61,215 nt of DNA from CAG-488 sp051881315 (GTDB taxonomy: Bacteria > Bacillota > Clostridia > Oscillospirales > Acutalibacteraceae). Each line of letters opens with the position of its first letter. The stretch's first letter is position 1. The position numbers and the translations under genes were made by a program. The notes under the pieces were generated by a model. That model was not told the DNA's origin and searched no databases. It saw only the letters and a program-made list of their open reading frames with translations. Location of the stretch: NCBI GenBank assembly GCA_051881315.1, contig JBJEPQ010000002.1:1-61215 (forward strand). Reading direction: 5' to 3'. This document shows, piece by piece, positions 16,146 to 23,309 of this stretch.

Positions 16146-16160
16146 AGTAAACGTTTTCAT
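16146..16160. promoter_or_regulatory. cre-like / LacI-family operator upstream of fucO
   Basis: AGTAAACGTTTTCAT closely matches the catabolite-response consensus with a central ACGT. It lies downstream of the -10 at 16125, where binding of CcpA or another LacI-type regulator would repress. Confidence 0.45.
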
Positions 16161-16230
16161 TTTTTGACGTTTCTCGGCTAAAAAGACAAAAAGTCCGCTT
16201 ATCTCGGCGGCAATTAAGGAGAGTGTTATT

Positions 16231-17376
16231 ATGAACAGATTTGTACTTAACGAAACTTCTTACCACGGCGCAGGCGCAATCAATGCAATTCCCGATGAGA
16301 TCAAGAGCAGAGGCTTCAGCAAGGTAATGGTTGCTTCCGATCCCGATCTTGTAAAATTCGGCGTATCGAAGAAGGTTACCGATGTTCTTGACAATGCAGG
16401 CATTGCATATGAACTGTTTACCGATATCAAACCGAACCCGACTATCCAGAACGTTCAGGCAGGCGTTGAAAAATTCAAGGCTTGCGGCGCAGACTGCATC
16501 GTTGCAATCGGCGGCGGTTCATCAATGGATACCGCAAAGGCAGTCGGCATCATCATTGCAAACCCTGAGTTTGCAGATGTCCGTTCTCTTGAGGGCGTTG
16601 CTCCGACAAAGAACAAGTGCGTTCCCATTATCGCTGTTCCGACAACGGCAGGTACAGCCGCCGAGGTTACAATAAACTACGTTATCACCGACGCTGAGAA
16701 AAACCGCAAGATGGTATGCGTTGATGTGCATGACATTCCCGTTGTTGCTGTTGTTGATCCAGATATGATGTCGTCAATGCCCAAGGGACTTACCGCCGCA
16801 ACAGGTATGGACGCTCTTACCCACGCTATCGAGGGTTACATCACCAAGGGCGCATGGGAGCTTTCCGATATGTTCCACATCAAGGCTATCGAGATTATCG
16901 CCAAAAATCTCCGAGGCGCTGTTGAGAACACAGCAGAGGGCAGAGAGGGAATGGCTCTCGGTCAGTATGTTGCAGGTATGGGCTTCTCAAACGTAGGTCT
17001 CGGCATCGTTCACTCAATGGCTCATCCGCTCGGCGCACTCTACGACACACCGCACGGCGTTGCCAATGCAATTCTTCTCCCGACCGTTATGGAGTACAAC
17101 GCTCCTGCAACAGGCGACAAGTACCGTGACATTGCAAAGGCAATGGGCGTTGAGGGTACGGAGAGCATGAGCATCGAGGACGCTCGCAAGGCGGCCATTG
17201 AAGCAGTAAGACAGCTTTCCAAGGATGTAGGAATCCCGGCAGATCTCAAGGAGATCGTTAAGGAAGAGGATATCCCGTTCCTTGCTCAGTCCGCTTATGA
17301 CGACGCTTGCCGTCCGGGCAACCCGAAAGATACAAGCGTTGAAGAAATTACGGCTCTTTACAAAAAGCTTATTTGA
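16231..17376 (+). CDS. fucO: Lactaldehyde reductase / 1,2-propanediol dehydrogenase
   Basis: Group III Fe-dependent dehydrogenase that reduces L-lactaldehyde to 1,2-propanediol at the end of fucose and rhamnose fermentation. The 381-residue sequence closely follows E. coli FucO: IAIGGGSSMDTAKAVGI, NPEFADVRSLEG, PTTAGTAAEVTINYVITD, MDALTHAIEGYITKGAW and GLGIVHSMAHPLGA then DTPHGVANAILLP, which carries the metal histidines. AAGGAGAG precedes the ATG. No fucose isomerase or aldolase is in the window, so its pathway partners are elsewhere. Inverted repeats upstream suggest sugar-responsive control. Confidence 0.92.
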   Translation: MNRFVLNETSYHGAGAINAIPDEIKSRGFSKVMVASDPDLVKFGVSKKVTDVLDNAGIAYELFTDIKPNPTIQNVQAGVEKFKACGADCIVAIGGGSSMDTAKAVGIIIANPEFADVRSLEGVAPTKNKCVPIIAVPTTAGTAAEVTINYVITDAEKNRKMVCVDVHDIPVVAVVDPDMMSSMPKGLTAATGMDALTHAIEGYITKGAWELSDMFHIKAIEIIAKNLRGAVENTAEGREGMALGQYVAGMGFSNVGLGIVHSMAHPLGALYDTPHGVANAILLPTVMEYNAPATGDKYRDIAKAMGVEGTESMSIEDARKAAIEAVRQLSKDVGIPADLKEIVKEEDIPFLAQSAYDDACRPGNPKDTSVEEITALYKKLI

Positions 17377-17398
17377 TTGTATAATTAAATCAAGGTTT

Positions 17399-17429
17399 AA
17401 ACCGTCGGGTTTTGCCCGGCGGTTTTTTT
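17399..17429 (+). terminator. Intrinsic terminator of fucO
   Basis: AACCGTCGGG and CCCGGCGGTT pair around TTTTG and are followed by seven T residues. Confidence 0.92.
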
Positions 17430-17469
17430 ACACAATAGGGGAAGTCTGAAAAGCTTCGGAGGTCGTACT

Positions 17470-18393
17470 ATGGACTCGCAAAAGAAAACTCTTACCGTGT
17501 TCACACCTGCATACAACCGCGCATATACTATTCACAAATGCTATGAGAGCCTGCGCCGTCAGACCTTAAAGGACTTTGTCTGGCTGGTCGTTGACGACGG
17601 CTCAACGGATAACACCGCCGAGCTTATCAAAGAATGGCAGTCCGTGCCTGACAACGGCTTTGAGATAAAGTATGTCTACAAGGAAAACGGCGGTATGCAC
17701 ACGGCTCATAACACAGCCTACGAAAACATCGACACTGAGCTGAACACCTGCATTGACTCCGACGACTATATGACCGATGATGCGGTCGAAAAGATCGTCA
17801 ACTGCTGGAAAAAATACGGCGATGAAAAATATGCGGGAATACTTGCGCTCGATATTTTTGACAACGGCAAGGTGATCGGCAAGGAGCTTGAAACCGACCG
17901 ATTTGACACAACATTCTATTCCTACTATCAGAGGGGCGGCAGAGGCGATAAAAAAATTATCTATCGCACGGATATTATGAAAAGCTTTCCGCCTTATCCC
18001 ACTTTCCCCGGCGAAAAGTATGTTCCGCTGTCGTATAAATACACCCTTGCCGATTTGCAGTACACGCTGATAATAATGAATGAGCCTGTCTGCGTGGTGG
18101 AGTATATGGCGGACGGTTCAAGCACGAATATGTACCGTCAGTATCTCAGAAATCCGCAGGGCTTTGCATTCCTGAGAAAGTTTGATATGACCGCTTTCCC
18201 TCAGCCGAAAGACGTCATACGCAACTGTATTCATTATGTTTCAAGCTCGATTCTGATGAAAAACAAGCACTTCATCTCCGAGTCGCCGAGAAAATTCCTG
18301 ACCGTACTGGCAATACCGTTCGGTGCGGCTCTGACCGTGTTCATCAAGTATAAATCAAAAGATTATATGAAAGTTGAAGGATTTAACAAATAA
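17470..18393 (+). CDS. Family 2 glycosyltransferase
   Basis: A GT-A-fold transferase of 307 residues that moves a sugar from a nucleotide donor to an unknown acceptor. The N-terminal domain shows TVFTPAYNRAYTI, VDDGSTDNT and the DxD-type CIDSDDYM. A C-terminal region after residue 200 is less conserved and ends in a basic tail. No membrane anchor is evident. CGGAGGTC precedes the ATG. It is alone between a terminator and the folT promoter, so polysaccharide or glycolipid roles cannot be told apart. Confidence 0.85.
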   Translation: MDSQKKTLTVFTPAYNRAYTIHKCYESLRRQTLKDFVWLVVDDGSTDNTAELIKEWQSVPDNGFEIKYVYKENGGMHTAHNTAYENIDTELNTCIDSDDYMTDDAVEKIVNCWKKYGDEKYAGILALDIFDNGKVIGKELETDRFDTTFYSYYQRGGRGDKKIIYRTDIMKSFPPYPTFPGEKYVPLSYKYTLADLQYTLIIMNEPVCVVEYMADGSSTNMYRQYLRNPQGFAFLRKFDMTAFPQPKDVIRNCIHYVSSSILMKNKHFISESPRKFLTVLAIPFGAALTVFIKYKSKDYMKVEGFNK

Positions 18394-18396
18394 CCC

Positions 18397-18424
18397 TTGA
18401 CATTTAGATTATCGGGTATATAAT
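18397..18424 (+). promoter_or_regulatory. Promoter of the riboswitch-folT transcript
   Basis: TTGACA at 18397-18402, a 16-base spacer and TATAAT at 18419-18424: consensus hexamers. Confidence 0.85.
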
Positions 18425-18433
18425 AACAGTGTT

Positions 18434-18581
18434 CAGAGTAGACAGATGAGCGTTAAGTGCCGACGGAACGGGGAGTTGTCCGTCGGACGAAAAGATTTCT
18501 TGCGGTTCTTCTGTCGCATCCCGCTGAGTAATATGCGACTTGTCTCCTTATTATTCAAAACGGGTAATAAGGAGGTTTTTT
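18434..18581 (+). promoter_or_regulatory. Tetrahydrofolate (THF) riboswitch with expression platform
   Basis: The aptamer spans about 18434-18536. It shows the family features AGAGTAGA near the 5' end, GCGTTAAGTGCC, and GCATCCCGCTG near the 3' end. A hairpin CCGACGGA/TCCGTCGG lies between (18460-18487). The platform follows: CTCCTTATTA (18544-18553) pairs with TAATAAGGAG (18565-18574). That arm contains the ribosome site of folT, and the stem is followed by six T residues. The fold could therefore hide the ribosome site, end transcription, or both. A folate transporter directly downstream supports the ligand. Confidence 0.88.
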
Positions 18582-18584
18582 ATT

Positions 18585-19109
18585 ATGAACAAAATCAACA
18601 AAAAAAATTTCACAAAACAGCTTTGCGCCCTCGCCTTGCTGATCGCCGTCGGTGTTGTACTGGGCAGACTTGTCCCCGTTCTCAGCCTGTGGAACACCAA
18701 GATCGAATTTTCATTCGTTGCGGTCATGCTCGCCGCCTGCATTGCAGGACCGATTGGCGGAATGGTTACGGGTGCGCTGATCGACTTCATCGGAGCAATT
18801 CTTTTGCCGACGGGACCTTATTTCCCCGGCTTTACGGTAACGGCGGCTCTGACCGGACTTGTTTTCGGTCTCCTGCTCTATAAGAAGTGCAACATCGGCA
18901 GGATTGTTATTGCGGTGCTTTCAACTCAGATCGTCTGCGGTTTCCTTTTGAACACCCTGTTTATCTCGATCCTCTACACCAAGGCGTTCACCGCCCTGCT
19001 CGCAACGAGAGCGATTCAGGTTGTTGTGATGTCGGTTATCGAGATCATCTTTGCCGAGCTTGTACTTGACAGAGCAAAGCTGGTACAGAGAATTAAATTG
19101 GCGGCATAA
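18585..19109 (+). CDS. folT: Folate-specific ECF transporter S component
   Basis: The substrate-binding membrane subunit of an energy-coupling factor transporter importing folate. The 174-residue protein has about six membrane segments. Family features are the early KQLCALALLIAVGVVLGR, a LSLWNTKIEFSF region, GPIGGMVTGALIDFIG and PTGPYFPGFT. The ATG at 18585 follows AAGGAGG in the riboswitch platform. The shared ECF module (EcfA/A'/T) is not in the window. Expression is probably shut down when reduced folate is plentiful. Confidence 0.92.
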   Translation: MNKINKKNFTKQLCALALLIAVGVVLGRLVPVLSLWNTKIEFSFVAVMLAACIAGPIGGMVTGALIDFIGAILLPTGPYFPGFTVTAALTGLVFGLLLYKKCNIGRIVIAVLSTQIVCGFLLNTLFISILYTKAFTALLATRAIQVVVMSVIEIIFAELVLDRAKLVQRIKLAA

Positions 19110-19326
19110 AAAGGGGCTGCCGCAATAAGCGAAGAACAAAAGAAACAATTATTAAATCAAAAGACTTGTATTGGCTTTTAATACCGATACAAGTCTTTGA
19201 ATTTCTTATTTAGAACAAAATAAGAAAATAGATGTTTCTTTTTAGCCGTTTTTTCCGATTTGACGTATAAACATACGCCGGGCATCGAAAAAAACGGCTT
19301 CTTCATCTTATTGCGACAGCCCCTTT
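19110..19326. repeat. 217-bp branched palindromic element
   Basis: Outer arms AAAGGGGCTGCCGCAATAAG (19110-19129) and CTTATTGCGACAGCCCCTTT (19307-19326) pair with one mismatch. Inside, AAAAGAAAC (about 19138) pairs with GTTTCTTTT (19234) and encloses two hairpins: AAGACTTGTAT/ATACAAGTCTT at 19161-19197 and TTTCTTATTT/AAATAAGAAA at 19202-19227. A further stem follows (AGCCGTTTTTT... to ...AAAAAACGGCT, 19244-19299) with CGTAT/ATACG at its tip. It lies between convergent genes. It could be a MITE-like element, a structured RNA or an elaborate terminator. Confidence 0.8.
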
Positions 19327-19335
19327 GGTTTTTAT

Positions 19336-20454
19336 TTACCACATATTATCAGAATTTTCACAGAATGCGACCATATCGTGTATTTCAAGGACCGTGCCGT
19401 CGTCAAGCGTGACCGTACCGTTCCATTTGCCGAAAACCTGATGGCATATGTTGCCGATAAAGAGCACTCTTGATTTGGTGTAATTATCGTAGAACGGAGT
19501 CATTGTCATTTCAAATCTGCCGTCCGACGAGGTGAACACCCAAGGCTTCATCCAGTCGTTTTCGTCCTTTTGCAAATAAATTTCACCGAGCTTGTGAGCC
19601 TTGCCGTTGAGGAAAATTGTGTTTTCCGTCGCCGCACTCATATCGCCGAAGCCCCATCCGATTTCAAAGCCGAAGATATCGCCGTTTTCCAGACGGGTGC
19701 TTCCGTTGCCCCAGTACCAGTTTGTGTGGTAAGGCCAGACGCCCCGTCCCCAGTCAAGCACGCAGAATGAATCGGACGGATCGAAGCTGACGGTCATATC
19801 TCCGATTTTCACCGTACCTGTGACGGGCATACAGTTTATTTTCTGATTGTAGTAGAATTGTTTGCTGTCCCTGTTGCCGAAAGGCAGAGCCATCGCAAGA
19901 TACTCATGGTCGGGGAACATATCCATTGACAAATCAACGGTAAATGGCTTGCCGCCTGTTTTGCCGCTGAATCGGATCGTTCTTTGCGTTTGTGTGACAT
20001 TCACATCGAGATTGAAGCCGAGCTTGTGACGTGAAAAGGTCTGGGGCGACATAGCGTTTTCGGAAAGTCCGAATCTTCCGAAGCTGAGAAGTCTCAGCGA
20101 AACCGCACTGTAGCTCTTGCCCGTCTGCATATCAAAGAGGGTTACGTTTGCCGCTCCGCCGAGGGAGATATCAGCCATTGTGACCTGAAGGACATAACGG
20201 CTGTTCGAGATCTGATAAAAATCCCATTCCTTGATCCTTGTCTTGTTCGCCTTAATCGCAGAACGGTCGTACCGGTAAAGCTCGGTAAAGCAATATCCGG
20301 GCTGAGTCAGGCTTCCGTCCTCTTTGAGAAGCGGAGTAGGCTCGGTTATTTTTATCTGTCCTGTTTCGTCAAATGCCGAGGTATAAAATAGTGTGCTCAT
20401 AGCTAAAATGATCGTCAGAATAAATGAAGTTAGTCTTATAACTTTATTTCTCAT
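19336..20454 (-). CDS. DUF2804 family protein with N-terminal signal/anchor
   Basis: A 372-residue protein of unknown function. The family-typical core has LDWGRGVWPYHTNWYWGNGS, then FGFEIGWGFGD and a late beta-rich domain with MTMTPFYDN. Members I recall are cytosolic. Here residues 1-30 (MRNKVIRLTSFILTIILAMS) form a signal peptide or membrane anchor, so this copy may be exported. The ATG at 20454 follows AAGGAGG and overlaps the stop of the upstream gene as ATGA, indicating coupled translation. It is the last gene of the sirtuin operon. Confidence 0.78.
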   Translation of the reverse strand: MRNKVIRLTSFILTIILAMSTLFYTSAFDETGQIKITEPTPLLKEDGSLTQPGYCFTELYRYDRSAIKANKTRIKEWDFYQISNSRYVLQVTMADISLGGAANVTLFDMQTGKSYSAVSLRLLSFGRFGLSENAMSPQTFSRHKLGFNLDVNVTQTQRTIRFSGKTGGKPFTVDLSMDMFPDHEYLAMALPFGNRDSKQFYYNQKINCMPVTGTVKIGDMTVSFDPSDSFCVLDWGRGVWPYHTNWYWGNGSTRLENGDIFGFEIGWGFGDMSAATENTIFLNGKAHKLGEIYLQKDENDWMKPWVFTSSDGRFEMTMTPFYDNYTKSRVLFIGNICHQVFGKWNGTVTLDDGTVLEIHDMVAFCENSDNMW

Positions 20455-20942
20455 CCGATTTCCTCCTTCATAAGTTCTTTTCCCTGTTTGCCTGTCATAT
20501 GCTCGATGCTGATTTTCACCATACACAGCCTGCCGAGGTCACGGTTTGTTTCTTCTGCGATTTTGTCAAGCTGATCGGGGCAGTATTTTATGCTCAGGTC
20601 TGTTACCGAGGTGCGAGCCTGTGCCTCGTCTTTGATTATTTCCGCCTTGCCGAAAACGGTGACGCTTTTGTAAAGCGTTGTTAATTTTTCCGGAAAGATA
20701 TCATCACGGTCAATAACGCAGAATGAAACCTTTGGGCATTTAACGATAGCATCGAGCTTGTGTCCCTCTTTGGCGCAGTGAAAATATATTTTGCCGTCGG
20801 AATAGTAATAGTTTAGCGGAACGGCATAGGGATATCCGCCGTCACCGAGTACGGCAAGCACACCCGTTTTACCCTGCTTCAAAATCCTTTCACATTCCTC
20901 GTGCGAAAGCTGCTGTTTGGATCTTCTCATTTCTCTGAACAT
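20451..20942 (-). CDS. Pyridoxamine 5'-phosphate oxidase-like flavoprotein (NimA-like)
   Basis: A 163-residue split-barrel FMN-binding protein of the group that includes 5-nitroimidazole reductase-like NimA. The features are RILKQGKTGVLAVLGDGG, YPYAVPLNYYY, IYFHCAKEGHKLD and SFCVID, all flavin-contacting regions of the family. AGGGGGTGA precedes the ATG at 20942, which overlaps the end of the sirtuin gene by 16 bases. The physiological substrate is unknown; a resistance role should not be assumed. Confidence 0.82.
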   Translation of the reverse strand: MFREMRRSKQQLSHEECERILKQGKTGVLAVLGDGGYPYAVPLNYYYSDGKIYFHCAKEGHKLDAIVKCPKVSFCVIDRDDIFPEKLTTLYKSVTVFGKAEIIKDEAQARTSVTDLSIKYCPDQLDKIAEETNRDLGRLCMVKISIEHMTGKQGKELMKEEIG

Positions 20943-21697
20943 TTTTTCACCCCCTTAATATGATTTCTGACCGCTCCGAGAACCTGACCTATGCTGTCTC
21001 TGAAAACGAGGTCGGCGTTTGAGTCGAGATCGGTTTTTCCTTTGTTGATAAGAACAATGTGCGAGCCTTTGAAATACCGAATATACATCGCCGCAGGATA
21101 GACCGCAAGCGATGTGCCGCCGATAATCAGCAGGTCTGCGGCGGAAATTTCGTCAATCGCTTTCTCAACGACGCTTTCCTTGAGCGGCTCTTCATAAAGC
21201 ACAACGTCGGGGCGGACAAGTCCTCCGCATTTTTCGCATTTCGGCACTTTGCCCTTCAAGGCTTTCAGCTCATCGAGAGGGAAAGGTCTGCCGCATTTCA
21301 TACAGTAGTGGACGGCGGTTGTGCCGTGCAGTTCGATTACATTTTTACTTCCTGCTTTCTGATGCAGTCCGTCGATGTTCTGAGTTATGACCGAGGAGAG
21401 CTTGCCTTTTTTCTCCGTTTCGGCAAGAACAAGATGAGCCGTGTTCGGTTCGACATCAAGCTCAAGAAAATATTTGTAATAGAAGTCGTAAAAAATATCG
21501 GGCTTTGAAACGAAAAAGCTGTGGCTGAGTATCGTTTCGGGAGAAACGCCGTATTCACGCACGGTATTGTAAAGTCCGTCCTCGCTTCGGTAGTCCTTGA
21601 CGCCGCTCTCGGTTGAAACGCCCGCTCCGCCGAAAAAGACGGTTTTCTTTGAGGTGTTTATAAATTCCGCAAGCGTTAAAATTTTTTCGTTATCCAT
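20927..21697 (-). CDS. NAD-dependent protein deacylase, sirtuin
   Basis: Removes acyl groups from protein lysines using NAD. The 256-residue sequence has GAGVSTESGVKDYRS (the GAGxSxxSGIPDFR motif with Lys for Pro), TQNIDGLHQKAGS with the catalytic-region His context ELHG, and a four-cysteine zinc site (CMKC and CEKC). GTSLAVYPAA and late IVLINKG contact NAD. The ATG at 21697 follows CGGGTGAGA; upstream in-frame codons lack a site. It is first in a three-gene operon with a PPOX flavoprotein and a DUF2804 protein. Confidence 0.92.
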   Translation of the reverse strand: MDNEKILTLAEFINTSKKTVFFGGAGVSTESGVKDYRSEDGLYNTVREYGVSPETILSHSFFVSKPDIFYDFYYKYFLELDVEPNTAHLVLAETEKKGKLSSVITQNIDGLHQKAGSKNVIELHGTTAVHYCMKCGRPFPLDELKALKGKVPKCEKCGGLVRPDVVLYEEPLKESVVEKAIDEISAADLLIIGGTSLAVYPAAMYIRYFKGSHIVLINKGKTDLDSNADLVFRDSIGQVLGAVRNHIKGVKKCSEK

Positions 21698-21725
21698 TAT
21701 CTCACCCGACTTTTCTTTTTTTAGA

Positions 21726-21788
21726 ATTATATCATAAATGTAAAAAAATATCAAATATGTTGAGATTTTCCGACAAATGGGTTATAAT
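21726..21788. promoter_or_regulatory. Back-to-back promoters of the sirtuin and SEDS operons
   Basis: Minus strand: TTGATA (21754-21749), 17 bases, TATAAT (21731-21726). Plus strand: TTGAGA (21760-21765), 17 bases, TATAAT (21783-21788). The -35 elements are five bases apart, so regulators of one may affect the other. Confidence 0.75.
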
Positions 21789-21821
21789 GAATAAACCGTA
21801 GAAGCCGAAAGGAGGAATACC

Positions 21822-23309
21822 GTGAGCGGCGAAAAGCTGAATAATAAATTTCACTGGGGATTTGCGTTGATCCTCGTTACAATATTTCAGGTACTGACGG
21901 GAACTGTTGCGATAACGGGCAACGGTTTCAACAACAAGCTTTTTGCGATCTATGCAGGATTTATAATCCTTGAATGGGGATATTTTATAATTGCCTCAAC
22001 TTTCTTCGGACAGAACAATTTTGAAATTGAAATAATCGGATTTTTATTTTCGGGCATCGGACTGACGAATGTTGCAACGGTCGATGACGGCTACGCTCTC
22101 AAACAGGTCGTGGCGATTGTGCTGGGACTGTTCGTGTTTATTGCGATGCTTGTTGTCATGAGGCGGACGGACATCGTGATGAAGCTGAGAATGCCTGTTG
22201 CCGTGGCGGCAATCGGACTGCTTGTTGTCAATCTTGCTCTTGCAAAATATACCAACGGTGCGCTGAACTGGATAACGATCGGCGGCATTTCCATTCAGCC
22301 GTCAGAGTTTGTAAAGCTTGCTTTCATCTTTGTCGGTGCGGCGTCTCTGGACAAGCTGCAAAACGCACGAAGCCTGACTAAGTATCTCATCTTCTCGTTC
22401 GGCTGTGTGGGTGCGCTTTTCCTTATGAAGGATTTCGGTACGGCACTTATCTTCTTCTTCACCTTTATTATAATTGCATTTATGCGTTCGGGTGACGTCA
22501 GAACTATTGCCATTGTTTGTGTGGCGGCTTTGCTCGGAGCGATAATGATTGTCTATTTCAAGCCGCACGTTGCCGCACGTTTCCGTGCATACAGGCATAT
22601 CTGGGAGCTTATCAACGACGAGGGTATGCAGCAGACGAGAACGCTGATCTATTCGGCGAGCGGCGGACTTTTCGGACTCGGAATCGGAAAAGGCGAGCTG
22701 AGAAACGTTGTCTTTGCCTCGACAGACCTTGCATTCGGTATGATTTGCGAGGAATGGGGTATGATAATCGCCTTTACGATTGTCATAACCTATGCTTTCA
22801 TTTTGCTCTATGCCATCAAGGTGGCAAGGAACACCCGTTCCGCATTCTATGCTATTGCCGCCTGCGCGGCGGCAGGTCTGCTGTTATTCCAGACAAGCCT
22901 TAATATCTTCGGCGTAACTGATATTCTGCCTTTTACGGGAGTTACGCTTCCGTTCATCAGCCGAGGCGGATCGAGCGTCATTTCCTCGTGGGGTATGCTT
23001 GCGCTTATCAAGTCGGCGGATATCAGAACATATCCCAAGCTGTCAAAGACAATTCTGCCCGATCATCCGCTTTATCCCGATAACATTATGATCGGCAAGA
23101 GAAGTAAAAGACAGGTGTATATACCGCCTGTCGTCAACAAACCCGTAACGGCAAAGAAGCCGGCGGCGGACATACCTGTCAGCAGGAAAAAAACGACTTC
23201 CTCCGCCAAGGATATTCCTGTCAGTAAAAAACGGACTGCTTCGCCGCAAAGCTCAAAGGATATCCCGATATCACGGAGAAAGCCTCCGAACGGAGGGACC
23301 AAACGATGA
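21822..23309 (+). CDS. SEDS peptidoglycan glycosyltransferase (FtsW/RodA/SpoVE)
   Basis: Polymerises lipid II into glycan strands in the membrane. About 10-12 hydrophobic segments span residues 10-400. The conserved catalytic Asp is in MKDFGTAL. Other family marks are QPSEFVKLAFI, SGGLFGLGIGKGE, EEWGMI and LPFTGVTLPFISRGGSS. The 495-residue protein has a basic cytoplasmic tail with three near-copies of DIPVSRKK. The GTG start follows AAAGGAGG. Its stop overlaps the start of the following class B PBP (ATGA), the usual SEDS-transpeptidase pair. RodA- or FtsW-type function cannot be separated. Confidence 0.93.
   Translation: MSGEKLNNKFHWGFALILVTIFQVLTGTVAITGNGFNNKLFAIYAGFIILEWGYFIIASTFFGQNNFEIEIIGFLFSGIGLTNVATVDDGYALKQVVAIVLGLFVFIAMLVVMRRTDIVMKLRMPVAVAAIGLLVVNLALAKYTNGALNWITIGGISIQPSEFVKLAFIFVGAASLDKLQNARSLTKYLIFSFGCVGALFLMKDFGTALIFFFTFIIIAFMRSGDVRTIAIVCVAALLGAIMIVYFKPHVAARFRAYRHIWELINDEGMQQTRTLIYSASGGLFGLGIGKGELRNVVFASTDLAFGMICEEWGMIIAFTIVITYAFILLYAIKVARNTRSAFYAIAACAAAGLLLFQTSLNIFGVTDILPFTGVTLPFISRGGSSVISSWGMLALIKSADIRTYPKLSKTILPDHPLYPDNIMIGKRSKRQVYIPPVVNKPVTAKKPAADIPVSRKKTTSSAKDIPVSKKRTASPQSSKDIPISRRKPPNGGTKR

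Noticed and set aside
18446..18883. 145-codon frame starting in the folT leader
   Set aside because: It overlaps the riboswitch and lies out of frame with the well-supported folT gene.
20451..20942. Naming the PPOX-like gene as a nitroimidazole-resistance gene
   Set aside because: The fold supports only a flavin-binding protein of that broad family; no residue pattern here proves resistance activity.
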